This document shows positions 24,756 through 43,486 of a stretch of 64,000 bases of DNA, one piece after another. Origin of the DNA: Tetmemena sp. SeJ-2015 (taxonomy: Eukaryota > Ciliophora > Spirotrichea > Sporadotrichida > Oxytrichidae); the NCBI GenBank assembly GCA_027382625.1, contig JAJKFJ010022624.1, forward strand, positions 1 through 64,000, written 5' to 3'. Each line of letters starts with the position of its first letter. Position 1 is the stretch's first letter. The notes under the pieces are model-generated. The model was not told the DNA's origin. It did not search any database and saw only the letters and a list, made by a program, of their open reading frames with translations. A program made the translations under genes and the position numbers.

Positions 24756-27700
24756 ATGCAGAACTTTAAATTAAAACAATCCTAAGCAAATTTCATTAAG
24801 AATCAAATGGATAAACCTGAGCATGACCTATAAAATCGATTTGCTAATCGATCTCGGGAATCTCCAAATGCCTTGGATAACTATAACTTTGCAAATGGGA
24901 GTGAGTATGATTCAAACTTATTTGACAGCCAAAGTTCACCTCCTAATAAATTTGAGGCGACTTTTGAGCGACACCCTCGAGATTCGGTGAAGAGCACCTT
25001 CGTCCCTGCTGGAGAATAAGATGGCTTCAAACTTCGCATGTATGCTCACTAATCTATGGATAATGAGCCTACTAAGACGGCTCTGAACTAAGATGCTTTG
25101 CAGAGATTGGAAATGAACCAACAGTCCTATCAGAGAAATAACTTAGGAGCACAGGTCAATAGCATGCCTCCCTAGTAAAACACAGAAGACTAGTTATAGG
25201 TTAATTCAAACCTGTAGAGCTAAGCTGCTGTTTAGACCTAGGTTAATCCTAACACTAGTTAGAACAACTTGATAAGCAACTAATTTATGATGGGCAGTAA
25301 TCTCACTCATTTTGAGATCTATAATAAGTTTAAATAAAGCTTTTACTTTAACGAGAATCAGAATCTCATGCAAGGCATGCATAGCTAGCTCAGTTAAATC
25401 AGTTTTCTTAAAAAGAGTGAACTCTAAAAGATCCAGCCTGACGAGTGGAGAAATATCCCCATGTGCGTAGTCTCCGCCTTCAAACTATTCATAGAGCAGT
25501 TTGAACTGTCTTAGCAGAATCTTAATGGCCTCAACTAAAAGACTGAGTAGATTATTTACTCATTTAATATACAACTTAAATTTTCTTTTTTGTACTTATT
25601 TCTTGCAATAAGTCGCGCTTCAATTCTCAAATCCAGAGATTGGAGAAAGACATACTAAAAAAGTAGGAGAATTTGAGACATGACTTGAGAGACGTGGAGC
25701 ATACTTTGAAGCAAGACGTAGAAATACGTTTTCAAGAAGTGCCTCACTAGCTAGAGTAAGTTCGCTACACGCATGATCGAGCTCAGGAAATCCATCAAAT
25801 GAACTTGGAGTCTCAGTCCCTTAAAATAGAGGGAGTGATCTAAGAGTAGCATAGGGTAAAGAGAGATATGCAGGCGATAGTAAGTTCAATAGTGCAGGAG
25901 GAGTTGACTTTGCAGCTCGAGGATATAAATAGGAAGGTCGAAGAGATTTAATAAGAGCTCTCTATGACACCCAGTGCAAATTCAAAGAAGGGCTTCGGTT
26001 AAGATAATACCTAAGAAGAGAATAATAATCGCATAGATATCCTGAATGGCAAGAAAAATCTGAAAGAGCACTTTAGTAGTTAAATCTTAGAGTTGAAAGG
26101 CTAGTTATTAGCTATGGAGTAATCCCAAGAGAAATATATGACTAAGAGCTAGGTAGTATCATTGGTCTCAATTGAAACTATTCCACTGTAAAGGTTTAAA
26201 GAGGAGACTTAAAAGACTTTCCAAGGAGGAGACTTCTTGAAAGGCTTGGAAGATCAATTATAGAATCTGAGAAATTGCATGAAGTAAAATCTAGAGCCAC
26301 AGATTCAAGAGCTACTAACATTCAAGAGAGATTAAACAGTTTCTTAAATGAACTTTATGAAGAATGTTGAAAGTTAACTAGAGCAGAAATTTGATGTGCT
26401 TGTTAAAGAGTAATAGAGAAACTTTTCCTCTGAGTTAGAGTGTAGTAACTAAGTGATATCTAAGAGGTTTGAGGAATTGAAAACTCTAATGAACTAGTTA
26501 GTAACAGATTACAAGGTGAAAACTTAGAAAGCTGTAGAGAGCAAATGCTTCAACTTAGACTGCAAGGTTGAGTAGCTGTAGTCTATAATTGATAGCAACC
26601 CAGAGTCATTTTCAGTAAAAGATGAGCTTGCCCAAGTTCTCAGATAGGATAACTTAGTACATTAAAACAAGTCTATAGATATGATTCAAGGCTCGGCTCC
26701 TCAGAACTAGATAACTCAAGAAGCTATTCTATTGCAGAAGACTGCTGATTAAAGAGTGGCAGTAGGGGGGGGAGGTAACGGATATGATATAGTTCTAAAG
26801 CCAATGAAGAATGATTCAGACAGGAGTAAAAGGAAGCACTCTTTGCGGGGTGGTGGAGCTAGCATGCACAAGTACAAATCTTCCATGCACGGTTAAATAG
26901 TGAGGAGCACTAATAGATACCAAGAATTGGTTGATAGAATTGAAGTGGTTGAAAAGCAACTACAGAAAGTGCTGGATGAGTCTTACAAGAATATGCGATA
27001 GCATTTCATTCAAGGCAACTAAAAAGAGATTATTTTAATCTCACTGAGATCTTTTTGTAAGTTAAACTATGCTAATAATACGGAGTTAAAGACAACCAAG
27101 GAGATCAAGTCAGGAATGAAGAAACTGCTCGAATCAAAGAGCATGATCGAGGATTCAATTCAGTTCAATAACAATCCACTCAAATCCAAGAGACAAGGAG
27201 AGCAAGAGCCCCACTCATATTTTGGAGAGTAATCATTAGAAGAACACTATGATTGGATATGATTTACTTGCCAATAATAGATCGAACAGTTCATAGGAAT
27301 ATAGACTAGACGATCTCAAGCGAAAACCAGAGGTACAAGATATCCTGATAGACGATCCACATTTTTAAATTTCCTTCATTCTTTATGCTATCCAATAGAC
27401 AAAGAATACTTCAATAAGAACTGGGTGAGGCCGCAAAGCGGACTCAAAGAGTTCTTGGATAGACGCTATACCATAAATAGGGACTCACCCTTTCATATAA
27501 CTCCTGCTCAGCTAATACTCAATCAAACTCAAGGAGCTTCATCTACTATAATTTATCACTCTTTATTTAATCTACCTCAGGAGAGATCGGGCACTCTAAT
27601 TTAATAAGCAAGGTGAAAGTGGAAAGTGAGAACGTAATTTAAAACTTCCAGGGGAGATCCACTCGACAGATAAACTAGTTTAACATCTTTCGAATGACGC

Positions 27701-28098
27701 CCAACCTTTCTAAGCAGGCAGATAATATCCGCATCAAAACTCGCAAGCCCTAGACTGCTCATGGCAGGAGGAGGTAAACTCCCAATGAGACTATAAACCT
27801 GAACAACACTCAAGCCACTTCCACTAATCGCATGAACATCGATGACTCGAAGTATTTCAAAGTCAGCAGGTACTCAAGCAAGATCAGGACTTCTGCTCAC
27901 TCCCCCATCGAAGACTTCACCATAAGCAACACGTAAACCAATACTCAATCCTCTCACCCTGTTACTCAATTCCAAGTATAGTAACTACGTCCAGTCAAGA
28001 AGCCTTCTCTAATTACCAGACTGCCTCTTTAAAACATTCGACAGTCAGCTAACAACTCAGTAATATAAGTATAGTATCAAGCTTTTGAAGGACTATGA
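24756..28098 (+). CDS. Large coiled-coil protein
   Basis: The ATG at 24756 gives MQNFKLKQSQANFIKNQMDK. The first ~270 residues are Asn/Gln-rich; after a break near 25565-25610 a long coiled coil follows (SQIQRLEKDILKKQENLRHD, DINRKVEEIQQELS, ELVDRIEVVEKQLQKVLDES) to about 27260. Then come a short segment (DLLANNRSNSSQEYRLDDLK) and a C-terminal polar region ending at TGA 28096-28098. A poly-Gly island (VAVGGGGNGYD) lies near 26765. The predicted length is about 1,000 residues. It is probably structural. I cannot name the family; the central coil is generic. Confidence 0.6.
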
Positions 28099-28258
28099 AA
28101 TATTATAGAAACTTTTCAATAAATTAATTCCTAACATGAGTATTCAATATTGACTCATCTCTTGCTTAAGAGTTTTATTTTTAAAGACAATTGTAATTTT
28201 AGAATTAACAACTTTAAGCATAAAATACTGACACACTGATTGCATATAGGTATATGGT

Positions 28259-29550
<1,292 letters not shown>

Positions 29551-29689
29551 TTTAAAACTTTGCTACTTCAAATTAACCAAAATTTATTACTCAAAGTAAA
29601 TTTAACTTCAAAATTATAGAGAAAGGGGCATATTTCTGTTTCGAAAGTGATTAAGGAAGCTTAATTAAGATAGATAGATGATTAATTGA

Positions 29690-31241
29690 TCAAGGATTGT
29701 TGAGTAGAGCGTTGAGATAATCGTAGAACTCCCCTGTAGTTCCCTTTGAAGTGGTTGCAATAGCCTTTCTGATTAATGAATTCTTATAAAGAATATTTAA
29801 ATATAAGATTGCCAAGGGCAGAGTAGCAAAGGTAGTATCGTAGTCAGCACTATTTTTCTGGACTGACTTGGCAGCTTCAAGTATGTCTATAATATAGTCC
29901 ACTAACTTGTCTGAGAACATTTACGATGCATCAGCACTCAACTCTGCAGGCAGTTGCTCAACCCCAAGATAAGCAATGACCTTTCCTACTTGTTCTTTCT
30001 CATGCGCAAGTTCAGAATAGCTCTCATATCTTCTATCGTTGGAGCAATCGTAAAGGAAGTAGGGATTCTCTATTTTGCACTCCTCTCTGAAGAATTCTAT
30101 TGGTCCCTTGATCAAGCAAGTCACGTCGGAAATTGCTCTCAGCCTAAAGTTTGGATGAGCAGACGCCGCCTGCATTTGAGAAGTTGAAATTATCAGAGGA
30201 GAACCTTGTGTCCAATGGGCGCAGTTCACGAGCACAGAACATAATGGAAGTATTTTAAAAGAGACATTCATAAATTATATAGAGTATTTCTTCGTGGAGA
30301 GTTGATTCAAACAACTCGGGATTTGTATCAAGCAGTGAGCTTTCATATTACTAAGAGTGATCTAAATATGAAGCAATATATAATTCAGATCTGCTTTGAG
30401 TTTCATATAGTCTTGTCTTGTAATTACAGTATAGTAGATCTTATGGGCTGACTCAGGAGGTGGATTGCTTACTAATTAAGAAATCTGGGCTGCCGATATT
30501 TGCTCAGTTTCAAAATTATTTACCAGAATTTCAATAGCACCATTTGCAACGACTCCTCTGCCCAATATTCCAACAATAAAGGGAGATATTAAAGATGGAA
30601 GTCCACCCTGATCCTTAATTATTTGAGCTAAATTTTTAAGCGCCTTTTCGCAGCTGTCTTTATTAAGAATATTAAGAACTTTACTTGATGTATAATTTAT
30701 TCTGATGCATATAAGCACTCCCCCCTGTAAAGAGGAAGGGTGTGTTCACTTTCTCTCTAAGTAGAAGATATTCTGAGACTACTCTGAACAGGTTGAACAT
30801 GCCCACTGTTCCAGCCAGTTTGCTTGAGCCAATAATTATCTCATTCTTCTCTCCCCTTACTTTCTCGTAGTCAATTAGAGTTACTTTCCTCTAGATCAGC
30901 TCTTAGAAATAGGACTGAATGAGTTGAGACCCTGAGTGAACTCTTGTGTACATCATATAAGTTTTACCAGCAATCAAAGTTTCCTTTTAAGCTGGTTTGA
31001 TACCGCATATCACATGTGCCTCTGACAAATCTTCACTCAACTCGCATCCAGCTCTTTCATATTGCACATCTGAGAAACACCTGTTGGTTGAAGGCTAAAT
31101 CAAGACTCTCAGATATGGAATCCTGTCCTTTAGTAGCCTAATTGCATCAGGAGTGAAAGGCACTCTACGCTCCCAAGCGGTAGTAGTCTCCCTCAAAATA
31201 CCTAATACTAGATCTGCTTCTTCTACTTTACTTGACTCCAT
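29690..31241 (-). CDS. Lysine-ketoglutarate reductase-like (saccharopine-forming) enzyme
   Basis: The start at 31241 gives MESSKVEEADLVLGILRETT, followed by the AlaDH/PNT-type N-domain: TAWERRVPFTPDAIRLLKDR, then CELSEDLSEAHVICGIKP and TYMMYTRVHSGSQL. After YEKVRGEKNEIIIGSSKLAG the middle holds GGLPSLISPFIVGILGRGVV, the NAD(P)-side 'G.G.V..GA.E' element. The last third, LVNCAHWTQGSPLIIS then RLRAISDVTCLIKGPIEF and GVEQLPAELSADAS, matches the LKR half of alpha-aminoadipic semialdehyde synthase, which condenses lysine with 2-oxoglutarate. No saccharopine dehydrogenase half is seen; the gene ends at TGA 29690-29692. Frame changes near 30690 and 30430 suggest one or two small introns or IESs. Confidence 0.78.
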
Positions 31242-31345
31242 AGATTTGTATATATCTTATTATTTTCCAATATATCTTTGCACCTATCCTTTTCCAATAG
31301 TTGCTTTAGTACCTATTTAGAGAATGTTAGTAAATAAGTAAATAA

Positions 31346-35972
<4,627 letters not shown>

Positions 35973-36051
35973 ATTTTATTGAAAATACTGTAATCTATTA
36001 TGCTAAAACGTTTTACTCTAAATTTGCAAATGATTGTATAAATTTAAAATA

Positions 36052-38755
36052 ATGAACAACTTTCAGTACTTCAAAAACTTAGCATCTAAGGCAGCGACTT
36101 CTATCACAACTTACGCTTCATCGTTTCAAACTTTGACAGACAGATAGTACTTTCAGGAAAAGAAGTCATAGAATGAACTTGGAGATTAGCAGATCAAGGA
36201 GAAGCTGGCATCTCAATATGAATCGAAACTGTTGAGGCCTGAGAAACATTATATCTGTAAGAAAATTAATGATTTGGTTTATGGATTTTTAGAGTTCTTT
36301 AAATGGCAAAGATATAAGCAAACATTTTCCAGATGCAGTCATATGCTTGCCTAAGGGTTCATTTGATCTGAAGAACTTACCTACATAATTATGACGCAGA
36401 CTTTCTTCCAAAATCAAGATAATTCTCTTATGCCTATCAATCTATTACAGAAGGTAAAAGGTTTATATCTCACTCTTAAATATTGATTTAGGAAACTCTT
36501 GTGAAAGAGCCTACTAGAAGAGCTGATGCCATTAAGCATATGAGTGATTTCAGCTAAAATGAGGTCTATCCTTTGCTGTTTGAGATACTAAGAAAGGCAT
36601 GCAGGATCCAAATCCTCACGTGAGAAAGATATCTCTGACTGCTCTTTATAAGCTATCACAATAAACTGATATAGATTAAAGAGCATTTGGACGAAATTAT
36701 ACCCCTGCTTAAGTTATGCCTTCAGGATTTTCACTTGCTGGTCTTTTAGCAAGCGGTATTCATTGCCAGATAAATACTCTTGCCTTCAGATTTCTTCGAC
36801 TTGCTCCATCCTTTTTACTAAAGATGCGTTGAAAACTTAGAAGAGTACGATGAGTTTGTGATCCCTTATATTTGCTAAATTCTGGCAGAGTATGCTTCAC
36901 TATACTTAAGTTCTAGGAAAGAAATCAGAGTACAAGATGACTTAGTTCTTCTGATTAGAAGCGTTAAGTCCTCTCTAACCTCAGCTATGGAGAATTAATT
37001 TAAGTATAATTATAGATATATTTCAATAAGAATAATCAAAACTTAGTGCTCCTTAACTTGTACCTATACCTTAAAGGTTTACTTAGTCTGAGTTAGAGCA
37101 AAATGATATTAGCTTTTGCTTGAAAATTTTCAAGAGAATCCTTTCAGGCTATAACTTTGATCAAGTCTAGTTTTTTTTTTTATTTTTATATCAATCTTGC
37201 TCTTGAAACTCTTTAAATCTTTGTAGAACACAATAAAGGCAATCTCAATATGGGCAATAACAAACTTGATATTCTATTAAAACTAAAAGCAGCTGACATA
37301 TATCAAGTAGCCATAAGAAAGATAAGAATCCTTTAATTTCTATACTCAGAGATGGGGAATGAAACTGCCCTGAAGGAATTAATAACCTAGATATCAGCTC
37401 CACAAAAGCATATAAGACTTCTAGCAATTGCAGCAATAGGCGAATGTGGCAGTATTTTGTCTTCCAGGAAAGAAATGAGCGATGGATAGAATCTAGTCTT
37501 AATAAAGCAGCAACAGACAATAGGACTCATACTACAGACACTGATAAATTTACTTAAATCCACAGACGATTAAATAATGACTGAGACTATTGTAGCTCTG
37601 CAAAAGATGATAATAGATGGGGAGTCTGATCAAAGTAGCGCAATAATTCTTTACTGTCTCAAAAATGTGGACAAGATCATTTAGAATAGAAGTTAATGAA
37701 TTCTTATATTAAGTTATAATGATCAATTCCTCCAAAAAGGCTAAAGCTACTATGATATACTTGATAAAGCAATTCATGCACAAGTTCCCTTCCCTTTCAA
37801 AAGAGACATTTAGAAGGCTTGTTAAAGGAATAGCCCAAGAATAAAATGAAAATGTTAAGCTGCAGATTATAAGTATGGGATGCTAACTTCTTCAGACTAA
37901 CAAAAATATTTGTTTTATGATTTATTAGGTTTTAACGAAAATGATTAGCAATTAAGAGAAATATTGCTATATCTACTTAAAGTCGCCTCATATGATAGAT
38001 CTGCTCTGATAAGACAGCAATCGCGACTGCTCACTTAAATTGTTGAGAATAATGAGATTTTTAAGTTCAGTGAAATTTTCAAGCTATAGAATTCAGACAG
38101 TAAAGCCTAATAAAAAGAAGAAGCTAGTCGTTCTGAATTGGTAAAGGTTGTAAAATCGAGCCAAGATTATATGAGGGTGGGAACATTCAACGAGATCTTG
38201 AAGCTAAATTAGACTGATGCATTTTCTAACTTCATAAATGAGCACTCTAAGTAAATCGCTGAGGAGGATATTGTAAGAGCTCACTAGATGAGAAATGAAC
38301 ACTCCTCTAAATAAGGCTTTTAATCCTCCAGCTCTTCAAATTCAACTTCAAGAACTGAATCTACCCATGGCTCTTAGCAATACCAAAGTTAGTCTGTCAC
38401 CTCCATGAGTAGTGAAGGCTTCAAAAGTTTGGATAGAGCTGTCAAAAACATGGAAGAGCAGAAGTATAAGAACTCCCACTTCACAGTCAAGGATAAATAA
38501 GCTCTCAGATAAGACTATGAAGATTTCTTTACCAGAGAGGAAGAACCAATAAATTAAAGACAAGAGTCTCCCTCCAAATAAACTGACTAAAATCCTACAG
38601 ATGATCAAAGCTTAAGTTAAGACACACAGGCTGCCAGCTTAAATTATTATTTTAGCTAAGCGATACAAAAGAAAAAGCCAAGCAAAGCGAATGACGATGA
38701 CTATGACTATTACGATGAAGATGACGAAGAAGGAAATGCTTCAGAACTTAAATGA
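36052..38755 (+). CDS. AP-3 beta-adaptin-like protein
   Basis: The start at 36052 gives MNNFQYFKNLASKAATSITT and the end is TGA 38753-38755. HEAT/adaptin repeats are seen in TLVKEPTRRADAIKHMSDF, QDPNPHVRKISLTALYKLSQ, CQILAEYASLYLSSRKEIR and KATMIYLIKQFMHKFPSLSK with YLIKQ-type helices. The C-terminal part is a Ser/Gln-rich hinge with a strongly acidic tail (DDYDYYDEDDEEGNASELK), as in beta-3 adaptins, which act in AP-3 coat vesicles for endosome-lysosome traffic. Breaks near 36240, 36460, 36580 and 37000-37100 are probably introns or small IESs. Other beta-type adaptins or SCY1-like HEAT proteins are alternatives. Confidence 0.5.
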
Positions 38756-38845
38756 TTAGAAAGAAGAAGTTTATTAGCAAATTTTTATATAATGTTATTG
38801 TCTGAGTATTTAGTCATATTTTATATTTCCTACTTTTAAGTTCCT

Positions 38846-39021
38846 TCAAAAGCAATCAATTTCTTCCCCCTTTCTGAAACTTCCATAGTCTTTATTGGTG
38901 GTAGAGAAGTTTTTACCGAAGAGCATGTTGATGACTGCATCATTCTATATCTGATCAGTGTTAATCTAGGGATAGTATTCTGACTACCGATTCCTCTCCC
39001 TCTCTTTTTGAAGTGAATTGC
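38846..39021 (-). CDS. Orphan 3' gene segment beside the transposon
   Basis: Between the adaptin-like gene and the TBE, a minus-strand frame reads SEYYPQINTDQIQNDAVINM, then LFGKNFSTTNKDYGSFRKGE and ends ...EIDCF at TGA 38846-38848. Two TAG codons act as Gln. It looks like the last coding segment of a gene whose earlier segments are not adjacent: upstream on that strand the reading meets the transposon end. It could be a scrambled gene's terminal segment or a remnant. I do not recognise the product. Confidence 0.35.
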
Positions 39022-39024
39022 ATT

Positions 39025-39085
39025 CAAAACCCCATTTTTGAAAAAGAAAGTGAAAAAAAGTTGTGATAATTAATTTCTTTATTAA
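39025..39085 (+). repeat. Left terminal inverted repeat of the TBE
   Basis: It starts CAAAACCCC and then has a single reduced telomere-type unit, against two and a half units on the right. It pairs with 43262-43322. Confidence 0.75.
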
Positions 39086-42000
39086 TACTTAAATCTTTGC
39101 AAAGTCAAACAAAAATTACCAAAAAAAACTACATGACCCCATCCTATTCAGTTTCTTTTTGACTCAAAAGGTATGGATGTAGCCCAACCCTTATCAGTAG
39201 AAAATACCCAGTTCCAACATAAAACCCCTCCATCGAAAAATTTTGAGAGTGCCACGCGCACTATTCTCTCGCTTTTTAAAAAGTTGCTTTCCCAAAAATG
39301 AGAAAGTTAGGAGTTGCACCCTTCCCCCCATTTAAGTTTAAAAGATTTTGCACTAAAATTTTTAAAAATTGTTCCTCAAACTCTTCGCCACAAAGGGCCC
39401 CTTAATTTGGAGTAGCGCGCGAAGATTTTCCCAAATAATATTTTTCCTTTAATCTCAAATCTCTCCGTGGGAACTGAAAGGAAAAAACATCTATCGTTAA
39501 AAATGGCCCTAACGAACAAAACTGTGAATCGGGGGTTTCCGTTATAGACTTCACTAAGCCATTTTATTATTTTTAATCTGAAATATTTTTAAACGACTAG
39601 TTTCTCAGGTTTTGAGAGGGAAAACGGGAAGTTTGTATGTTGACGAACCCGTGTTCACACACAACACCCAAAAAGAAAGTTGGTACAAAAAGGGCACGAT
39701 AACAAAAGAAGTTTACGAGTAAAAAAGAAAATTTAATAACTAAAAAGTGCGTTATTTGCAGGAATCGCGAAGATTTCAGGTTTTAAGAACCTTTATGCCC
39801 TTTCTTTCCTCCCCTTTTATAAAAGCGAAGCAGTATGTTGCTTTCCCTTTAAAAGAAGCTCAGAAAAGAAGATAAACAGACGGTGAGATCTTTTCTCTGT
39901 TGACAACCTCAGGGTCCCAAAAGAAAAAAGGAAAAGCGAAAAAAGGCATACGCTAAATTGAACATCACTCCTTTTTTTAATTTTCCCCATACTCCCCAAA
40001 GAGTTCAACGGCTTTGGGATTTTGGGGGGGAAACCCTTAGTTAAGGGACACTATAAAAAAGCTGTTTGCTCTATCACTTTTTTTGCATGTTTTAAGCTAT
40101 CGATACAAAAGGTTTTAAATAGGGGAGTAGTTTAAAAGAGTGGAAGAAGAGAAAAAACAAATTTAAAGTGCGAGAAAGGTAGAGGGGAATATTTGGGAAA
40201 AAAATTTTAAGCTTAATTTAAATTTATTTAAAGTCATTTTTGAAAAATCTGGGAAGAAGGGATTCTTAAAAAGGTTCCTTTCTCTCCTTTTGGGGGCCAG
40301 ATGGACCTAGTTTTCCTCATCTTCAAACCTGCTCCCGCACCCATGTGCACCTCGTCGCCCCCTAAGTTTGTAAAAGGAAGACGTTTGGCTCACCTCGATC
40401 CCTTGTTTTTTTGCTTCCGGGGCTTTTGAATACCTTTGTTTCTTTTCCTTCATTAAGTAGGGCCAGTGCCGGGTTTTCTCTCACATTTAAAACTCTAAAA
40501 CTTACTAGAGAAGTAGGGATACTTTTTGAAGCTGCTCAAACCATTCGTCGCTGATAACTATTCCTTGCTTCTTTGGGTCGTTCTCCTCTACTTAGAATCT
40601 CTTCCTGGTGCATTTCAATGATCTTTTTGGGAAGGTCCTCTGAAACGTACAGTAGCAAGGACCCCAAAAGAAAAACCCTTTCGTTCGGGAAACCCTTTTT
40701 TGAGGGGTTTTTTCCTTTTTAAAAAGGGGAAAACCCAACCTCCGGATCCCCCAAATCGATCGTCATACATTTTTAATTGACTGAAAATCTCGGGATAGTT
40801 TGGGATCTCCTCATTTTGGGGAACATCGATTGTTTTAAGACCCTTTCTTCTCATCAGCAAGAATTGCTTTGAGGAACGAGATCTTTGTTCCTTTTAACAT
40901 TGTCGGAAGGAACAACCAAAAAAGGATTATTGTTACTCCATATGAGAGTTTTTCTTACCGCTAAGGAGGTACCTGTAGAGGTTTTTCCTTGTTTCGGAAC
41001 CGTTGCTCAACTTTTTGCGCTTCCACTTTTAACCCTTTAACATTCAAGTTTTCCCCCCAATCTTGCTCGAGACTCTTTTGTTCTATTTAAAAAAATTAAA
41101 AAAGTTATTTTTATTGATCTAGACCCGAACGAAGCTAAAGTTTTTACTTTTTTAATAGTGAAAATCCTATAGGATGACAAGTTTAAATAGAAGAGCTAGA
41201 GAAACAAAGCGAATCAGGTGCAATTTGTGAAGAGGGAGCCCCTTTTTTATATGTGGTGGCTCCCTTTTAAATTTAATTACTAATTATATTTTTAAAAATT
41301 TAAATTTTAGTGGCAAAAAATTTAAATTGCTCCCAATTTTAATTGTAGCAGTTAAATCGCGTTCCCAAAAAAATTTAGTAGCAGCTTTTTTTAAGCCTTT
41401 CGTGACGTGGGAAATTACTAACAGGGTTTTCCCAAACCCAAAATTAAATTTAGCACTACTAATTTGCTTTTAAAAACCCAAATTCGAAAGCAAAATAAAA
41501 GCAGAAAAAAGGAGATAAATATGGACCCATCTTAATAAATAAGAAAAAAAGAAAAGAACATCAATAACTGACACTTTTGCATCTGATTTCTCGTGAGTCC
41601 CTCTGCACCTAGGCAACAGCATACATAAAAAAAAGTGGGGGGCTCTTCAAAATTTTAAAAAATTTGGGAATTTTAAAGGGTGGCAACCCCCATTTTAAGA
41701 GACAAGTAAAACCCTTTGGGCAAACACAAGCAAAAACTAATGTTGGGAAACAGCAACCAAACAAAAATCTGTGGCACTAAGGAAAAGGGAGAGCTCTCTG
41801 AACTTAAAGTCGAGCAAAAGATCTCTGTGTTTTAAAATTTTGCCCAAGCCAAGATTTGAGAAGTCGGTGGGCTTTTTAAAACTATCGCACCTGATGTCCC
41901 TCTTGTTGCTGCTCCAGAGATCAATGAGGAAAAAAACTTTTTAAATTTTGCGAGAAATGTCAACGACAGTTGGGAAAAATCCTCAGGCCTCAAGGGGGAC

Positions 42001-43261
42001 ATCAAGGAAGTCCCCCTTCGGGGACAAACCTAAGATCTATATGAAGCATTGGAAAGTGGCCGGTCGCTATCCTTGCTCAATTTTGTGACAGAATTCTTCA
42101 CCCCCTGTTTTTTCCTAAAGGGAAACCAAAATGGAGAAGAAAAGCACATGGCCGAGTTCGTTAAAAAAGGATAAAGAAACTTTAAAAAATGGTGCCAGCT
42201 AAGAGGCAAGCACGAAACCTTGACAAGGTTCAAATAAAAAAGGAAAACAAAAAGGAGGAAAAAGAGGAAAATTGGAAAAGAATCAGAAGCCTTAAAATGT
42301 AGGTGTCAGTTTAAAATTTCAGCTAGCTCAAAGGAAGGGCTCCATGCTTGAGAGTTGTAAATTTGGAGGAGGGTGTTCAAAATTACCTCCACCCCTTTTG
42401 GGTGGAAGCGAAGAGAAAAAATCATACAAAAAAAGAGTATGCCTTTTCAAGATCTTCCCTTACGAATACCCCTTTTAAAAAGGGAAAAAGAGAGGTCTTA
42501 GTTCGCGAAACAAAATGACAGTGTTGAGAGAAGCGAGGGACAAAAAAATTGAAAACGTTCTTCATCTTGCTGGTGTTTTTTATCCCACATTTATTACCTC
42601 GCCCCTTCGCCTTCCTAAAAAGGGGGAAACACAAATAAGAGAATTTTTTCCCCCCCAAAAAATATTTTGGGGGTTTATTCCCAAATAACCCCCTTAGAGG
42701 AGTGATGGGGGTTGCATGAGTTGGGATTCGTGCCAGAGAACTCAAAACCAAGAACATCATGATAAACTTTTAACCAGTCAGAGCAACTGTCCTTAAAAAT
42801 TCAACAGAGTTGTAAGGAAAAGAAAACATTGAGGAAGCATCGGTCCCAAGGGAAAAACAGGCTACTTCCCATAGAGACAGACTTGGGGTCAACGGTTCAG
42901 TTTCAGTGGGACATTTGGGCTATAGTTGCAATCATACTTGGGAAAGCCATATGAAACCAAGGAATACTACTAGTGTGAAAGTGAAAGATGGAAAATAATT
43001 CCCAACAAGACATTTTAAGATAGACAAGGGAAACAAAAACCTTTAAAAAGGGTTTGTAAACAAAGTAAAATCAAGGGAACCCAAAGAAACCAAAAACTCA
43101 GTTATCTGAGATAGAGGAAACACCCTTTAAAAGGGATAAAAATTTTAGAGGGAAATGGGGAAAAGACGTCAAGGTCACCCTTCCCAAAAGATTTTGATTT
43201 CCTTTTTTGGGTTAAAAAATTTTGCAAAGATTATAAGTAAATTTAAAAAAAAGAAATTTTA

Positions 43262-43322
43262 ATTTACCAACCTTATTTTAACCCTTTTTTATCAAAAATT
43301 AAAGGGGTTTTTGGGGGTTTTG
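43262..43322 (-). repeat. Right terminal inverted repeat of the TBE
   Basis: Read on the minus strand it begins with C4A4-like repeats and continues into sequence matching the left end. The runs of five C and five A differ from the exact C4A4 unit. Confidence 0.75.
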
Positions 43323-43486
43323 ATTCCTAATATGCGAGAATGTCGAATAAAATTAATCGGTTTCATAAATAGACATCTATTAAAAAGTTCTAGCTAAGCC
43401 ACGTCAATAAAGGTATAATAATTTAACCTAGATATCTTTTAATTATAAAGTATATAATTAAAAATAGAACAGCTTGTACACAAGAG

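Larger units (their letters stand above)
39025..43322. mobile_element. TBE-type telomere-bearing transposon (Tc1/mariner class)
   Basis: The left end reads CAAAACCCCATTTTTGA; the reverse complement of the right end reads CAAAACCCCCAAAAACCCC, then TTTAATTTTTGATAAAAA. Both start with telomere-type C4A4 units, and about 60 bp inward the two ends still align (ATTTTTGA, AGTTG/GGTTG, AATTTC). The element is flanked by a 3-bp ATT duplication (39022-39024 and 43323-43325), fitting the ANT target rule of TBEs. The length, 4,298 bp, is close to the known ~4.1 kb. TBEs encode a 42-kDa DDE transposase, a 22-kDa zinc-finger and a 57-kDa kinase-like protein; here only broken frames are seen, for example 42422-42760 (-), 41850-42230 (+), 40560-40900 (-) and 39780-40010 (-). 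In related species TBE transposase takes part in genome rearrangement and TBEs are eliminated from the macronucleus. Confidence 0.85.

Noticed and set aside
39300..43260. The homopolymer-rich region as a novel coding system
   Set aside because: The ends and target duplication identify it as a TBE; broken frames are better explained by decay or assembly error.
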